64,000 nt of DNA from Conexibacter arvalis (GTDB taxonomy: Bacteria > Actinomycetota > Thermoleophilia > Solirubrobacterales > Solirubrobacteraceae), in the NCBI RefSeq assembly GCF_014199525.1, contig NZ_JACHNU010000004.1:371969-435968 (forward strand), given 5' to 3'. The notes under the pieces are model-generated. The model ran no database searches. It worked only from the letters and a program-made list of their open reading frames with translations, and was not told the DNA's origin. This document shows, piece after piece, positions 16,835-27,111 of this stretch. The number at the start of each line of letters is the position of its first letter. The first letter of the stretch is position 1. The position numbers were made by a program, and so were the translations under genes.

Positions 16835-18451
16835 TCAGAGCGTGACGGCGCGCCCGTCGAGGAAGCCGGCGCCGGCGACGATCTCCCCGACGACCTCCGC
16901 CGGGACCGGCGCGTCGGTCGTCACGACCATCACCGCGTTGCCGTCGCGGGCGGGACCGTCGTCGTCGCCGGGCGTGCGGCCGACCGCGGCGGAGACGATG
17001 TTGATCCCCTTCTCGCCGAAGATCGAGCCGACGCGGCCGATCATCCCCGGCACGTCCTCGTAGCGGAACAGCGCGAGGTCTCGCTCCAGCTGCAGGTCGA
17101 AGCGCTGGCCCCACACCTCGAGCAGGTGCGGGCGGTTGCGGCGGCCGACGTTCGTGCCGACGACCCGCTGGCGCGTGTCGCCGCTGACGACCGTGACGCG
17201 CACGAGGTCGGTGAAGTCCCGCGCCGTCGCGCGCTTGGTCTCGGTCACCTCGATCCCGCGCTCCTCGGCGATGCTCGGCGCGTTGACCTGGTTGACCTCC
17301 TCCTCGGTGTGCCCGGAGAGGACGCCCTGCAGGACCGCGATCGACAGCAGGCGCGTGTCGCGCTCGCCGATGCGGCCGAAGAACTCCAGCTCGAGCGCGT
17401 CGATCGAGCCGTCCGCGAGCGAGACGGCGAGCTTGCCGAGCTGCTGGCAGAGCGGCACGAACGGGCCGAGCACCTCCATGTCCTCGGCGGCGATCGCGGG
17501 GATGTTGACGGCGGTCGTGACCGTCCCGCCGGTCAGCGCGGCGATCACCTGCTCGGCCGTCTGGACGCCGGCGCGATCCTGGGCCTCCGCGGTGGAGGCG
17601 CCGAGGTGCGGCGTGACGACGACGTTCGGGTAGCCGTCGAACAGCGGGTAGTCGGTGATCGGCTCGCTCGGGAAGACGTCGAGCGCCGCGCCGGAGAGCT
17701 TGCCGGAGTCGAGCGCGGCCTTCAGCGCCGCGTCGTCGACCAGCTCGCCGCGCGCGCAGTTGATCAGCCGCGCGCCCTCCTTCACGTGCGCGAAGAAGTC
17801 GGCGTCGAGCGAGCCGCGCGTCTCCGGCGTGACCGGCAGGTGGACGGTGATGAAGTCGGCGTCGCCGACGGCGTCGGCGATCGTCTCGGCCTTCTCGACG
17901 CCGAGGTCGCGGTAGCGGTCGGAGGCGACGAACGGGTCGTAGGCGACGACCTTCATGCCGAAGCCCTTCGCGCGCTCGGCGACGAGCTGGCCGATGCGGC
18001 CGAAGCCGATCACGCCGAGCGTCTTCTCGTAGACCTCGACGCCGCCGAACTTCGAGCGCTCCCACTTGCCGCCCTTGAGCGAGGCGTCGGCCTGCGGGAC
18101 GTTGCGCGCCAGCGACAGCAGCAGCGCGAGCGTGTGCTCGGCGGCCGTGACGACGTTCGACTGCGGGGCGTTGGCGACGATGATGCCGCGTCTGGTCGCG
18201 GCCGGGACGTCGACGTTGTTGACGCCGACGCCGGCGCGGCCGATCACGCGGAGGTTGCTGCCGAGGGCGATGTACTCCTCGGTCATCTTCGTCGCCGAGC
18301 GGATCAGGATGCCGTGGTAGTCGCCGATTCTCGCGCGGAACTCGTCGTCGCTCCAGCTGTCGCCGAGGTCGACGTCGAAGTGCTCGCGCAGCAGCTGGAC
18401 GCCGCTGTCGGCGAGCTTCTCCTTCACCAGGATCTTCAGTCTCTCGCTCAT
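16835..18451 (-). CDS. serA: D-3-phosphoglycerate dehydrogenase
   Basis: SerA oxidises 3-phosphoglycerate to 3-phosphohydroxypyruvate with NAD+, the first step of serine synthesis. The 538-residue length marks the long form with an allosteric-substrate-binding domain and a C-terminal ACT domain (RYEDVPGMIGRVGSIFGEKG, near residue 455). Other marks are RAGVGVNNVDVPAA, GVIGFGRIGQLVAERAKGFG (Rossmann loop), INCARGELVDDAAL with its active-site Arg, and TPHLGAST with the catalytic His. The ATG at 18451 has a GAGGAG site and overlaps the stop of a 31-codon upstream ORF by ATGA, so translation is probably coupled. SerA feeds the cysE-cysK route found further along. Confidence 0.97.
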   Translation of the reverse strand: MSERLKILVKEKLADSGVQLLREHFDVDLGDSWSDDEFRARIGDYHGILIRSATKMTEEYIALGSNLRVIGRAGVGVNNVDVPAATRRGIIVANAPQSNVVTAAEHTLALLLSLARNVPQADASLKGGKWERSKFGGVEVYEKTLGVIGFGRIGQLVAERAKGFGMKVVAYDPFVASDRYRDLGVEKAETIADAVGDADFITVHLPVTPETRGSLDADFFAHVKEGARLINCARGELVDDAALKAALDSGKLSGAALDVFPSEPITDYPLFDGYPNVVVTPHLGASTAEAQDRAGVQTAEQVIAALTGGTVTTAVNIPAIAAEDMEVLGPFVPLCQQLGKLAVSLADGSIDALELEFFGRIGERDTRLLSIAVLQGVLSGHTEEEVNQVNAPSIAEERGIEVTETKRATARDFTDLVRVTVVSGDTRQRVVGTNVGRRNRPHLLEVWGQRFDLQLERDLALFRYEDVPGMIGRVGSIFGEKGINIVSAAVGRTPGDDDGPARDGNAVMVVTTDAPVPAEVVGEIVAGAGFLDGRAVTL

Positions 18452-18543
18452 GCCGCGACCTCCTCAGGGGTCGCGCTCGGGGCCTGCGGGAGGGGCTCAG
18501 CGGTCATGTGAATCGGCTCGTTCCAAGGGTTGATCGTCGTCAT
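18448..18543 (-). CDS. Small 31-aa upstream ORF coupled to serA
   Basis: ATG at 18543 opens a 31-codon frame beginning MTTINPWNEPIHM and ending TPEEVAA, whose TGA overlaps the serA ATG (ATGA). A TAGTCT hexamer lies 13 nt upstream of its ATG. The serA ribosome site is inside its last codons. It contains one Ser only, so a serine attenuator is not supported. It may be a coupling ORF or a genuine small acidic/proline-rich protein. I do not recognise it. Confidence 0.5.
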   Translation of the reverse strand: MTTINPWNEPIHMTAEPLPQAPSATPEEVAA

Positions 18544-18556
18544 CGGCGGCGCGGGA

Positions 18557-18566
18557 AGACTAGCGT
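18557..18566. promoter_or_regulatory. Overlapping divergent -10 hexamers (serA / hydrolase)
   Basis: The ten bases AGACTAGCGT hold TAGTCT on the minus strand (18557-18562, towards serA) and TAGCGT on the plus strand (18561-18566, towards the hydrolase). They share the TA pair, so the two promoters should compete for polymerase. Confidence 0.45.
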
Positions 18567-18604
18567 CTCGCCTGAGACCGTTCTCCCGCGGAGGCACAAC
18601 CGGC

Positions 18605-19291
18605 ATGAACACCAGCACCCACGGCGCCCACCTCGTCAAGCTGACCCGGCTCGGGGCGGTGAACGTCTTCCTCGTGCGCGAGGAGGACGGCTTCACGCTC
18701 GTCGACACCGGCGTCAAGGGCAGCGGGAGGGCGATCGTCGAGGGCGCGCGGGCGGCCGGCGGCGAGATCGCGCGGATCGTGCTGACGCACGGGCACAGCG
18801 ACCACGCCGGCTCGCTCGACGAGCTGCACGCGCTGCTCCCCGACGTGCCGGTGCTGGTCGGCGCGCGCGAGGCGAGGCTGATGGACGGCGACCGCGCGAT
18901 GGAGGCCGGCGAGCCGCCGCTCGGCGGCGGCAGGATCGTCCGCACGACCACGCGCCCGACGACGCTGCTCTCCCCCGGCGACCGCGTCGGCTCGCTCGAG
19001 GTCCATCGGGCGCCGGGTCACACGCCCGGCCAGATCGCGCTGCTGGACCCGCGCGAGCGGACGCTGATCGCCGGCGACGCGTGGGTCACGCTCGGCGGCA
19101 TGCAGGCGACCGGCAAGGCGAAGTGGCCGTTCCCGTTCCCGACGATGGCGAGCTGGCACCGGCCGACGGCGCTGGCGACGGCGCGCGAGCTGCGCGGGCT
19201 CGATCCCGCGCGGCTGGCGGTCGGCCACGGCCCGGTCGTCGAGTCGCCGGGCGCCGCGATGGACCGCGCGCTGGCGGCGGCCGGAGCCTAG
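18605..19291 (+). CDS. Metallo-beta-lactamase-fold hydrolase
   Basis: A 228-residue MBL-fold enzyme. The zinc motif LTHGHSDHAGS is at about residues 61-71, followed by APGHTPGQIALLD (third His) and IAGDAWVT (bridging Asp), with a late His in VGHGPV. Such proteins hydrolyse thioesters, lactones or ester metabolites; the substrate is unknown. The ATG at 18605 follows a GCGGAGG ribosome site and a 38-nt leader starting after TAGCGT. It is a single-gene unit closed by a perfect palindromic terminator. Confidence 0.85.
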   Translation: MNTSTHGAHLVKLTRLGAVNVFLVREEDGFTLVDTGVKGSGRAIVEGARAAGGEIARIVLTHGHSDHAGSLDELHALLPDVPVLVGAREARLMDGDRAMEAGEPPLGGGRIVRTTTRPTTLLSPGDRVGSLEVHRAPGHTPGQIALLDPRERTLIAGDAWVTLGGMQATGKAKWPFPFPTMASWHRPTALATARELRGLDPARLAVGHGPVVESPGAAMDRALAAAGA

Positions 19292-19298
19292 AACGACG

Positions 19299-19322
19299 AC
19301 GGGCGCCCCGCGGGGCGCCCGT
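19299..19322. terminator. Bidirectional terminator, 12-bp perfect palindrome
   Basis: The arm ACGGGCGCCCCG and its exact complement form a 24-bp palindrome between the convergent hydrolase gene (stop 19291) and ilvC (stop 19363). Confidence 0.75.
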
Positions 19323-19362
19323 GAAACCGCAGGCGCGCCGAGGCGTCGCCTGGCGCGATCGG

Positions 19363-20355
<993 letters not shown>

Positions 20356-20408
20356 GACGCGGCAGGGTAGCGGAAGCGCCCGTGGCGCCGGCTTCTGGAA
20401 CGCCGGCG

Positions 20409-20438
20409 TTGACAGGCCGGACCGGCACGCGCCAGACT
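20409..20438 (+). promoter_or_regulatory. Candidate promoter of the MpaB-family gene
   Basis: TTGACA at 20409-20414 is followed, 18 nt later, by CAGACT (20433-20438). The downstream ATG at 20471 has a GGAGGGGG ribosome site, so a leadered transcript is expected. The -35 is perfect; the -10 is poor. Confidence 0.4.
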
Positions 20439-20470
20439 GACGACGTGCGTAGTCAGATCGGAGGGGGCCG

Positions 20471-21379
20471 ATGACCGACGACGGGTACTTCCCGCGCGGA
20501 CGATCGCTGCTGCGAGCGGTCCACGAGGAGCGCCTCGTCGGGCTCCACTACGGCCAGCGGGCGCTCGCGATCGGCGCGCTCGACCCGCGCAACTTCGTCG
20601 GCACGATCCAGTCCTCCAGCGGCCGGCTGGCGCCGTTCAGACGGCTGTCGCGCACCGCGGCCGCGTTCGAGACGGTCTTCTTCGGCACGCGCGCGGAGGC
20701 CGACCGCCTGCTGGAGCGCGTCGACCGCATGCACCAGCGCGTCGACGGCGAGCTGCCGGTCGACTCCGGCCCCTTCCCCGCCGGCACCCACTACTCGGCG
20801 TTCGACCCCGAGCTGATGCTGTGGACGGTCGCGGTGATCGCCGACTCGGGCCAGCGCTTCTACGAGCTGTTCGTGCGCGAGCTCACCGACGACGAGCGCG
20901 AGGCGCTGTGGCAGGACTACCGCCGCTTCGGCGCCCTCTTCGGGATGCCGCTCGGGAGCGCGCCGGCGACCTACGGCGACTTCCGCGCCTGGTGGGAGCG
21001 GCGGCTCGCCTCCGACCGCATGCACCTGACGCCGGAGGCGCGCTACACCGGGCGCGCCATCGCCTTCGAGATCCCGATGCCGAACATGCACGGCGCCGCG
21101 AAGCGCCTCCACGACCTCGTGATGCTCGGCTCGCTGCCGCCGCGCGTGCGCGAGCTGTACGGGCTCCCGTGGGCGCCGTCCCAGGCGCGGCGCTGGCGGG
21201 CCGTCGTCGCCGCGATGCGCGCCGGCCGCCGCCTCGCGCCCACGCGGGTCGCGCGCGGCAGCTGCCGGCGCAACTACGAGCTGGTCGCGGCGATCGAGCG
21301 CAAGCGCCTCCGGAACGGCCGCCCGACGCCCCAGGTCCCCGCCGCCGGCGAGCTGTCGGCGGGGGTCGCGGCCGAGTAG
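20471..21379 (+). CDS. MpaB/Lcp-type oxygenase family protein (DUF2236)
   Basis: A 302-residue protein of the DUF2236 family, related to the fungal MpaB oxygenase and bacterial rubber oxygenase, which bind a b-type haem. Supporting stretches are [40 protein letters not shown] and [16 protein letters not shown], the last two containing the conserved His and Asp/Glu positions of the family. Actinobacteria carry many paralogues of unknown substrate. It stands alone between ilvC (divergent) and a convergent methyltransferase. Confidence 0.82.
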   Translation: MTDDGYFPRGRSLLRAVHEERLVGLHYGQRALAIGALDPRNFVGTIQSSSGRLAPFRRLSRTAAAFETVFFGTRAEADRLLERVDRMHQRVDGELPVDSGPFPAGTHYSAFDPELMLWTVAVIADSGQRFYELFVRELTDDEREALWQDYRRFGALFGMPLGSAPATYGDFRAWWERRLASDRMHLTPEARYTGRAIAFEIPMPNMHGAAKRLHDLVMLGSLPPRVRELYGLPWAPSQARRWRAVVAAMRAGRRLAPTRVARGSCRRNYELVAAIERKRLRNGRPTPQVPAAGELSAGVAAE

Positions 21380-21389
21380 CGGGCGGGCG

Positions 21390-22259
21390 CTACGCGTCGG
21401 CTGCGGCGACGAGGGCGACGCCGGGCAGCAGATAGCTGCCGTCGGGCTTCGCGTACGGGGCGGCCTGCTCGGCGATCCGGGCTCTCAGGTCGTCGAGCTG
21501 GCGCTGGTCGAGCGTCGCGACGAGATCGGCGAACTGGCGCGAGCGCGCGACCGTCTGGTGGAAGAGATCGTCGGGGTCGTTGGCGGGGAAGCGCAGCTCG
21601 ACCTCGTCGCAGCGCACGTCGGCGAAGCCGGCGTCCTCCAGCAGCTCGGTGACGACCGCCGGCGTGGCGAGGTCGAACGGGCTCGGCGACGGCAGCTCGA
21701 GCTGGTCGACGAGGCCGGCGTCGTAGAGCGCTGCGCGCGTCGTCATCGCCCACGGGTTGCGGCCGCTCTCGGTCCAGGTCGCGAGCGCGACGCGGCCGCC
21801 GGGCCGCAGGACGCGGCGGGTCTCGCGCAGGGCGGCCTCGCGGTCGAGCGCGAACATGTAGCCCCAGCGGCAGATGACCGCGTCGAACTCGGCCGTCCCG
21901 GCGTCGATCCACTCGAGGTCGATCGGCTTGAACTCGACGTTGCGCAGGCCCAGCTGCTCGGCGCGCGCTCTCGCGTGCGCGAGCATCGCCTCGGCGCCGT
22001 CGCTGGAGACGAGCGTCCCGCCCGGCTGCAGCAGCTCGGCGGCGAGGAAGCCGGTCTCGCCGATCCCCGCCGCCAGCTCCAGCACGCGCTGGCCGGGCTG
22101 CGGGTCGATCGCGTCGACGAGCCACTGCGAGACCGGCATCGTCGCGCGGTTGAAGCGGTCGGCGGTCTCCTGCCAGCCGTCGGCGGAGCGCTCCCAGCGG
22201 TCGCGCTGCGCGGCGCGCAGCTCGTCGGGGTCGGGGGCGTCCTGCTCGGGGCCGGTCAT
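21390..22259 (-). CDS. Class I SAM-dependent methyltransferase
   Basis: A 289-residue Rossmann-fold methyltransferase: VLELAAGIGETG is the SAM-binding motif I, SSDGAEAMLAHARARAE the acidic loop, and FDAVICRWGYMFALD with LRPGGRVALATW the post-motifs. It follows the menE-like ligase by 9 nt on the same strand. A role as demethylmenaquinone methyltransferase (MenG/UbiE) would fit the context, but the UbiE signature residues are not obvious and the N-terminus (RWERSADGWQETADRFNR) is closer to general small-molecule methyltransferases. The substrate is open. Confidence 0.82.
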   Translation of the reverse strand: MTGPEQDAPDPDELRAAQRDRWERSADGWQETADRFNRATMPVSQWLVDAIDPQPGQRVLELAAGIGETGFLAAELLQPGGTLVSSDGAEAMLAHARARAEQLGLRNVEFKPIDLEWIDAGTAEFDAVICRWGYMFALDREAALRETRRVLRPGGRVALATWTESGRNPWAMTTRAALYDAGLVDQLELPSPSPFDLATPAVVTELLEDAGFADVRCDEVELRFPANDPDDLFHQTVARSRQFADLVATLDQRQLDDLRARIAEQAAPYAKPDGSYLLPGVALVAAADA

Positions 22260-22268
22260 CGGCCGAGG

Positions 22269-23588
22269 CTATCTCAGCTGCCGGCGCAGCAGCTTGCCCG
22301 AGGCGGTGCGCGGCAGCTCGGCGGCGAAGTCGATCCGCTTGGGCACCTTGAAGCGGGCCAGCCGCGCGGCGACGTGCTCGCGCAGCTCGGCCGCGAGCGG
22401 CTCGCCCGCGGCATGGCCGTCGCGCACGACGACCGTCGCGACGACCGCCTCCCCCCACTCCGGATCGGGCCGGGCGTGGACGCCGGCGTCGGCGACGGCG
22501 CGGTGCTCCAGCAGCGCCGCCTCGACCTCCTGCGGCGCGACGTTCTCGCCGCCGGAGACGATCGTGTCGGCCTTGCGGCCGGTGACCGTCAGGCGGCCGC
22601 GCGCGTCGAGGCGGCCGAGGTCGCCGGTGTGCAGCCAGCCGTCGGCCGCCGGCGCGCCGGGCGCGACCGTCTCGCCGGCGACGAGGATCTCGCCGTCGTC
22701 GGCGAGCGCGACGCGCTGGCCGACGAGCGCCCGGCCGGCGGTCTCCGGCTCGCCGGGAAGCGAGGTGGTGACCTGCGAGCAGGCCTCGGTCATGCCGTAG
22801 GTCTGGGCGGCGGGGATGCCGGCGTCGGCGGCGCGGGCGGCGAGCGTCGGCGGCAGCGGGCCGCCGCCGATCAGGGCGCAGCGGAGGCGCGGCGGGCGGT
22901 CGAGCCCCGCGTCGAGCGTCCGCCGCAGCGTCGTCGCGACGAGCGAGACGAGCGTGATGCCGTCCGCGGCCAGCGCGCGGGCGGCGCGGTCGGCGTCGAA
23001 GCGTTCGTGCAGGACGACGGTCGTGCCGTAGATCGCGCTGCGGATCAGGATCGAGAGCCCGCCGACGTGGCTGAGCGGCAGCGTGCAGAGCCAGCGCTCG
23101 TCGCGGTCGAGCCCGAGCGCGAGCGCCGAGCCGAGCGCGTTCCACTGCCAGTTGGAGACGGTCAGCGCGACCGGCTTCGGCGCGGCGGTCGTGCCGGAGG
23201 TGTGCAGCAGCGTGGCGACCGCGTCCGGGTCGAGGCGCGCCGCGAGCGGGCGCTCGGCGCGGCCGGCGTCGAGCGGCTCGGCGACCGTCGCCGCGGCGCC
23301 GGCGGCCCGCTGCGCCCGCTCGGCGTCGGAGAGCCGCGCGTCGAGCGGCACGAAGGTCGCGCCGAGGCCGAGCACGGCGTGGAGCGTCGCGACGAACGGA
23401 ACGTCCGGCGGGAGGCTCACCGCCACCCGATCGCCCGGACCGACCCCGCTCGCGGCGAGCGCCGCGGCCGCGCGCCGGGCGGCGGCGTGCAGCTCGGCGT
23501 AGGTCGTCACGTCGCGGTCGCCGGTCACGAGCGCCGGATGGTCGGGGCGCAGCGCGGCGGCGCGCGGGAGCCAGGCGTCGAGGTCCAT
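22269..23588 (-). CDS. menE: O-succinylbenzoate-CoA ligase
   Basis: A 439-residue AMP-forming acyl-CoA ligase. The P-loop is LLHTSGTTAAPKPV; later motifs are TYGMTEACSQ (adenine site), GWLHTGDLGRLD and GRKADTIVSGGENV (hinge), and LPRTASGKLLRR with the catalytic Lys near the C-terminus. The short length and the location beside menB, menA and menC make OSB-CoA synthesis the best reading, although general acyl-CoA ligases look alike. TAGCCT lies 9 nt before the ATG, suggesting a leaderless transcript. Confidence 0.82.
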   Translation of the reverse strand: MDLDAWLPRAAALRPDHPALVTGDRDVTTYAELHAAARRAAAALAASGVGPGDRVAVSLPPDVPFVATLHAVLGLGATFVPLDARLSDAERAQRAAGAAATVAEPLDAGRAERPLAARLDPDAVATLLHTSGTTAAPKPVALTVSNWQWNALGSALALGLDRDERWLCTLPLSHVGGLSILIRSAIYGTTVVLHERFDADRAARALAADGITLVSLVATTLRRTLDAGLDRPPRLRCALIGGGPLPPTLAARAADAGIPAAQTYGMTEACSQVTTSLPGEPETAGRALVGQRVALADDGEILVAGETVAPGAPAADGWLHTGDLGRLDARGRLTVTGRKADTIVSGGENVAPQEVEAALLEHRAVADAGVHARPDPEWGEAVVATVVVRDGHAAGEPLAAELREHVAARLARFKVPKRIDFAAELPRTASGKLLRRQLR

Positions 23589-23645
23589 CGCGCCGGAAGG
23601 CTACGCCCCGGCGACCGACGGCGGCGAGGCGGCCGCCGCCGGCGG

Positions 23646-24542
23646 TCACGGCATCGTGCCGCCGCGCTCGTCCATCGGCGTCCCGCCGCCCGGCGCCTCC
23701 ATCGGCGCCGCGTCGCCCGGCGCCTCCATCGGCGCCCCGCCGCCCGGCTCGCCCATCGGCATCGGCGATCCGGGCTCGGTCACCTCGGGCGCGCTTCCGG
23801 GCGCGAGGGCGATCCACAGCCCGAGCGCGACGAGCGCGAGCGCGAACCAGCGCGTCGAGCGCTCGCCGAACGGCAGCGCCTTCTCGACGAAGATCACCGC
23901 CGCGACGACGACCATCCAGAAGAGGCTCATGATCCCGAGCGCCACCAGCGCCGCCATCAGCGCCCAACAGCAGCCGACGCACCAGGCGCCGTGCTCGACG
24001 CCCATCCGCACCGCGCCGACGCGCCCCTCGCGCCAGCGGCCCAGCAGGAAATGCAGCGGCGTGCGGCAGTGGCGCAGGCAGCGCAGCTTCAGCGGCGTCA
24101 GCTCGTACAGCCCGGCGACCGCGACCGCCGCGCCGGTCACCAGCGGCCCCTGACGGTCCCAGGCGAGGAAGCCCGGATCGGCCGCGCGCACGAGCGCGTC
24201 GAGCGCGAAGGCGGCGACGCCGAAGGCGGCCCACACGAGCCCGTAGCCGGCGAGGAACCAGGCGAGCGCTCCTCCCTCCGGGCGCGCCCGCGCGACGCGG
24301 TCGAAGGCCGACGCCATCGGCACGACGGCTGGCAGCATCATCGCCGCCATCATCGTCACCCAGACGCCGACGAACCAGCCGAGCCCGCCGAGCGCCGTGC
24401 CGGGGCCCTCGTCCATCCCCTCCATCCGCACGGCGGTGACGATCCAGCCGGCGAGCGCCAGCGCGACGAGCGCGGAGGCGATCGCCTGCCGGCGGCGCGG
24501 CCGCGCGCCGAGCGCGAGCGGCCGCGGACCCGAGGCGCTCAT
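23646..24542 (-). CDS. DUF2182 membrane protein with Met/Pro-rich tail
   Basis: A 298-residue integral membrane protein with about five to six hydrophobic segments. DUF2182 features are [39 protein letters not shown], and [17 protein letters not shown] with paired cysteines. The last 40 residues, after the membrane part, repeat PMEAPGD-like units rich in Met, Pro and Gly ([24 protein letters not shown]), which could bind soft metal ions such as copper. The ATG at 24542 overlaps the DUF1326 stop (ATGA). DUF1326 and DUF2182 genes are commonly paired; their function is not established. Confidence 0.85.
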   Translation of the reverse strand: MSASGPRPLALGARPRRRQAIASALVALALAGWIVTAVRMEGMDEGPGTALGGLGWFVGVWVTMMAAMMLPAVVPMASAFDRVARARPEGGALAWFLAGYGLVWAAFGVAAFALDALVRAADPGFLAWDRQGPLVTGAAVAVAGLYELTPLKLRCLRHCRTPLHFLLGRWREGRVGAVRMGVEHGAWCVGCCWALMAALVALGIMSLFWMVVVAAVIFVEKALPFGERSTRWFALALVALGLWIALAPGSAPEVTEPGSPMPMGEPGGGAPMEAPGDAAPMEAPGGGTPMDERGGTMP

Positions 24543-25135
24543 GCCGCCCAGGAGAACGGCGCCGAGGCGCCGGCCTTCCCGGCGAACTCGATCCCGCGCG
24601 CGGAGACGCGCGATCTGCGCGCCTGCGACAGCGTCAGCGTCGTGTTCGACGGGTGCTCGACGTTGACCAGCCGCGTCGGCTCGTCGAGGTGCTCGCCCTG
24701 CAGGTCCTCGATCTCGACCTCGATCGCGTCGCCGACCTTCAGACGGTGCAGGCGCGCGTCGTCGACGTACTCGATCGGCGCCTGCTCGACGCCGAGCAGC
24801 TCGCCGATCAGCGGCGCCAGCTCCGCCATCGGCCCGCCGACCTGTCCGCCGAAGACCGCGGCGAGCTTCGCCGCCTGCTCCTCGCTCGCCCGCTCGTCGA
24901 CGTAGAGCGCGACGCGCCAGCCGCCGTCGGTCATCTGCTTCGGCGTGTCGCCGACCAGCACGAGCGTCAGGTCGTCGACGGCGACGCCCTCGACCTCGCC
25001 GGAGTCGACGTGGAAGGCGAGCATCGCGTTGCAGCGGTCGTAGGTCGCCGGGAGCTGCAGCGAGGAGACCGTGCAGGGGCAGGCGACCTCGCAGTTGCAG
25101 TTCTCGAAGTAGGTGCCGGTGAGCTGCCAAGCCAT
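24539..25135 (-). CDS. DUF1326 family protein
   Basis: A 198-residue soluble protein. The N-terminal [12 protein letters not shown] gives four clustered cysteines, the hallmark of DUF1326 and a likely metal or redox site. It forms a translationally coupled pair with the DUF2182 membrane protein downstream. The ATG at 25135 has an unusually strong ribosome site (AGGAGGTGGT), and TAGCGT about 60 nt upstream is a candidate -10. Function unknown; partnership in metal handling is inferred from the cysteines and the partner's Met-rich tail. Confidence 0.87.
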   Translation of the reverse strand: MAWQLTGTYFENCNCEVACPCTVSSLQLPATYDRCNAMLAFHVDSGEVEGVAVDDLTLVLVGDTPKQMTDGGWRVALYVDERASEEQAAKLAAVFGGQVGGPMAELAPLIGELLGVEQAPIEYVDDARLHRLKVGDAIEVEIEDLQGEHLDEPTRLVNVEHPSNTTLTLSQARRSRVSARGIEFAGKAGASAPFSWAA

Positions 25136-25336
25136 TCGCGACCACCTCCTGGCGCGGAAGACGCTGCGCCGACGGGCGCGCCGGCGCCGCCACCGACGCT
25201 ACTCCCCGCCCCACCCCGTCGCAATGGATTCCGGCGGCTTGTGGCGCGCCGCTGCGGCGGGCGCCGCTCATGGGGCATCGCGGCGGCGCGAACCACTACT
25301 GTCCTGGCGGCCCCCGACCGTGTAGGAGCGCCCGAC

Positions 25337-26164
25337 GTGCCCGTGAACTGGACTTCCGCAGGAGAGTACGAGGACATCCGCTACGAGTTGTCCGGCGACG
25401 GGATCGCGAAGATCACGATCGACCGGCCCGAGGTCCGCAACGCCTTCCGGCCGGAGACCGTGATCGAGCTGATGGACGCCTTCGAGCGGGCGCGCGAGGA
25501 CACCTCGGTCGGCGCGATCATCCTCGCCGGCGAGGGCGACAAGGCGTTCTGCTCCGGCGGCGACCAGCGCGTCCGCGGCGAGTCCGGCTACAGAGTCGGC
25601 GGCAACGCGGCGGTCGGCCGCTTCCACGTCACCGACCTGCATGTCCAGATCCGCCGCCTGCCGAAGCCGGTCGTCGCGATGGTGAGAGGGTTCGCGGTCG
25701 GCGGCGGCCACGTCCTGCACGTCATCTGCGACCTGACGATCGCGGCCGACAACGCCCGCTTCGGCCAGACCGGCCCCAGGGTCGGCTCGTGGGACGGCGG
25801 CTTCGGCGCCTCGGTCCTGCGCGACCTCGTCGGCACGAAGAAGGCGAAGGAGATCTGGCTGCTGTGCCGCCAGTACGACGCGCAGGAGGCGCTGGAGATG
25901 GGCCTCGTCAACGCCGTCGCGCCGCTCGCCGAGGTCGAGGAGGTGACCGTCCAGTGGTGCCGCGAGATGCTCGCCCTCTCCCCCTTCGCGCTGCGGCTGG
26001 TGAAGTCGAGCTTCAACGCGCAGGAGGACGGCTACGCCGGCATCCAGCAGCTCGCCCACGACACCAACCTGCTGCTGTACGGCAGCGAGGAGGCGAGAGA
26101 GGGTCGCACCGCCTTCCTGGAGAAGCGCAAGCCGGACTTCTCGAAGTTCCCGCGGCGCCCGTAG
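25337..26164 (+). CDS. menB: 1,4-dihydroxy-2-naphthoyl-CoA synthase
   Basis: MenB closes the second ring of menaquinone from OSB-CoA (crotonase fold, 275 residues). Marks are [32 protein letters not shown] (oxyanion loop, MenB type), [20 protein letters not shown] and [20 protein letters not shown] with the catalytic Asp/Tyr region. The GTG at 25337 is chosen because of the GGAG site 9 nt upstream; TACTGT at 25297-25302 is a likely -10. menA follows after 28 nt. Confidence 0.95.
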   Translation: MPVNWTSAGEYEDIRYELSGDGIAKITIDRPEVRNAFRPETVIELMDAFERAREDTSVGAIILAGEGDKAFCSGGDQRVRGESGYRVGGNAAVGRFHVTDLHVQIRRLPKPVVAMVRGFAVGGGHVLHVICDLTIAADNARFGQTGPRVGSWDGGFGASVLRDLVGTKKAKEIWLLCRQYDAQEALEMGLVNAVAPLAEVEEVTVQWCREMLALSPFALRLVKSSFNAQEDGYAGIQQLAHDTNLLLYGSEEAREGRTAFLEKRKPDFSKFPRRP

Positions 26165-26192
26165 CGGCCGCAGGCCGTAGGCTGCAACGGAG

Positions 26193-27095
26193 ATGAGCGC
26201 CGACACCGCCTCGCCCAACGTCGTCCGCATCTGGCTGATGGCCGCCCGGCTGCGCACGCTGCCGGTCGGCCTCGCGCCGGTGCTGGTCGGCACCGCGCTC
26301 GCCGGCGTCGAGGACTCCTTCCACCCGTTGCGGTTCGTCGCGGCGGTGCTCGGCGCGCTGTTCATCCAGGTCGGCGCCAACCTCAGCAACGACTACTCCG
26401 ACGCCCGCCGCGGCGCCGACACCGAGGACCGCCTCGGCCCCGTCCGCGTCACCGCCGGCGGCCTCGTGCCGCCGCGCCAGGTGCTGATCGCGACCTACGT
26501 GACCTTCGGGCTGGCCGTCCTCTGCGGCGCCTACCTGATCGCCGTCGCAGGCTGGGAGCTGCTGCTCGTCGGCGTCGCCTCGATCATCGCCGGCGTGCTC
26601 TACACCGGCGGCCCGCGGCCGTACGGCTACGACGGCCTGGGCGAGGTCTTCGTCTTCCTCTTCTTCGGGATCGTCGCGGTCGCCGGCTCGTACTTCGTGC
26701 AGACCGAGACGCTCGAGTGGGAGGCGTTCGCGCTCGCCGTCCCGGTCGGCCTGCTCGCCTCCGCGGTCCTGGTCGTCAACAACTACCGCGACATGGACAC
26801 CGACCGCAGGGCCGGCAAGAGGACGCTCGCGGTGCGGCTCGGCCGCGAGAAGACGCGCGTCCTCTACGCGGCGATGGTCTACGGCTCCTACCTGCTCACC
26901 CCGGTCACCTGGCTCTTCGGGCAGCTGTCGCCGTGGGTCCTGCTGCCGCTGCTGACGGTGCCGCTGGCGGCTCCCGTGGTGCGGATCGTCCGCAACCGCA
27001 CCGACGGCCCGACGCTCAACGAGGCGCTCGCGAAGACCGGCATGCTCGAGCTGCTCTTCTGCGTCCTGCTGTCGGCCGGCGTCCTGCTCAGCTAG
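26193..27095 (+). CDS. menA: 1,4-dihydroxy-2-naphthoate polyprenyltransferase
   Basis: A 300-residue integral membrane prenyltransferase with about nine hydrophobic segments. It attaches the isoprenoid tail to dihydroxynaphthoate, giving demethylmenaquinone. The two Asp-rich motifs are NLSNDYSDARRGAD and VNNYRDMDTDRRAGKRTLAV. TAGGCT lies 9 nt before the ATG with no good ribosome site, so it may have its own leaderless promoter besides read-through from menB. menC starts 16 nt downstream. Confidence 0.95.
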   Translation: MSADTASPNVVRIWLMAARLRTLPVGLAPVLVGTALAGVEDSFHPLRFVAAVLGALFIQVGANLSNDYSDARRGADTEDRLGPVRVTAGGLVPPRQVLIATYVTFGLAVLCGAYLIAVAGWELLLVGVASIIAGVLYTGGPRPYGYDGLGEVFVFLFFGIVAVAGSYFVQTETLEWEAFALAVPVGLLASAVLVVNNYRDMDTDRRAGKRTLAVRLGREKTRVLYAAMVYGSYLLTPVTWLFGQLSPWVLLPLLTVPLAAPVVRIVRNRTDGPTLNEALAKTGMLELLFCVLLSAGVLLS

Positions 27096-27111
27096 CGACC
27101 GGGGCCGATCG

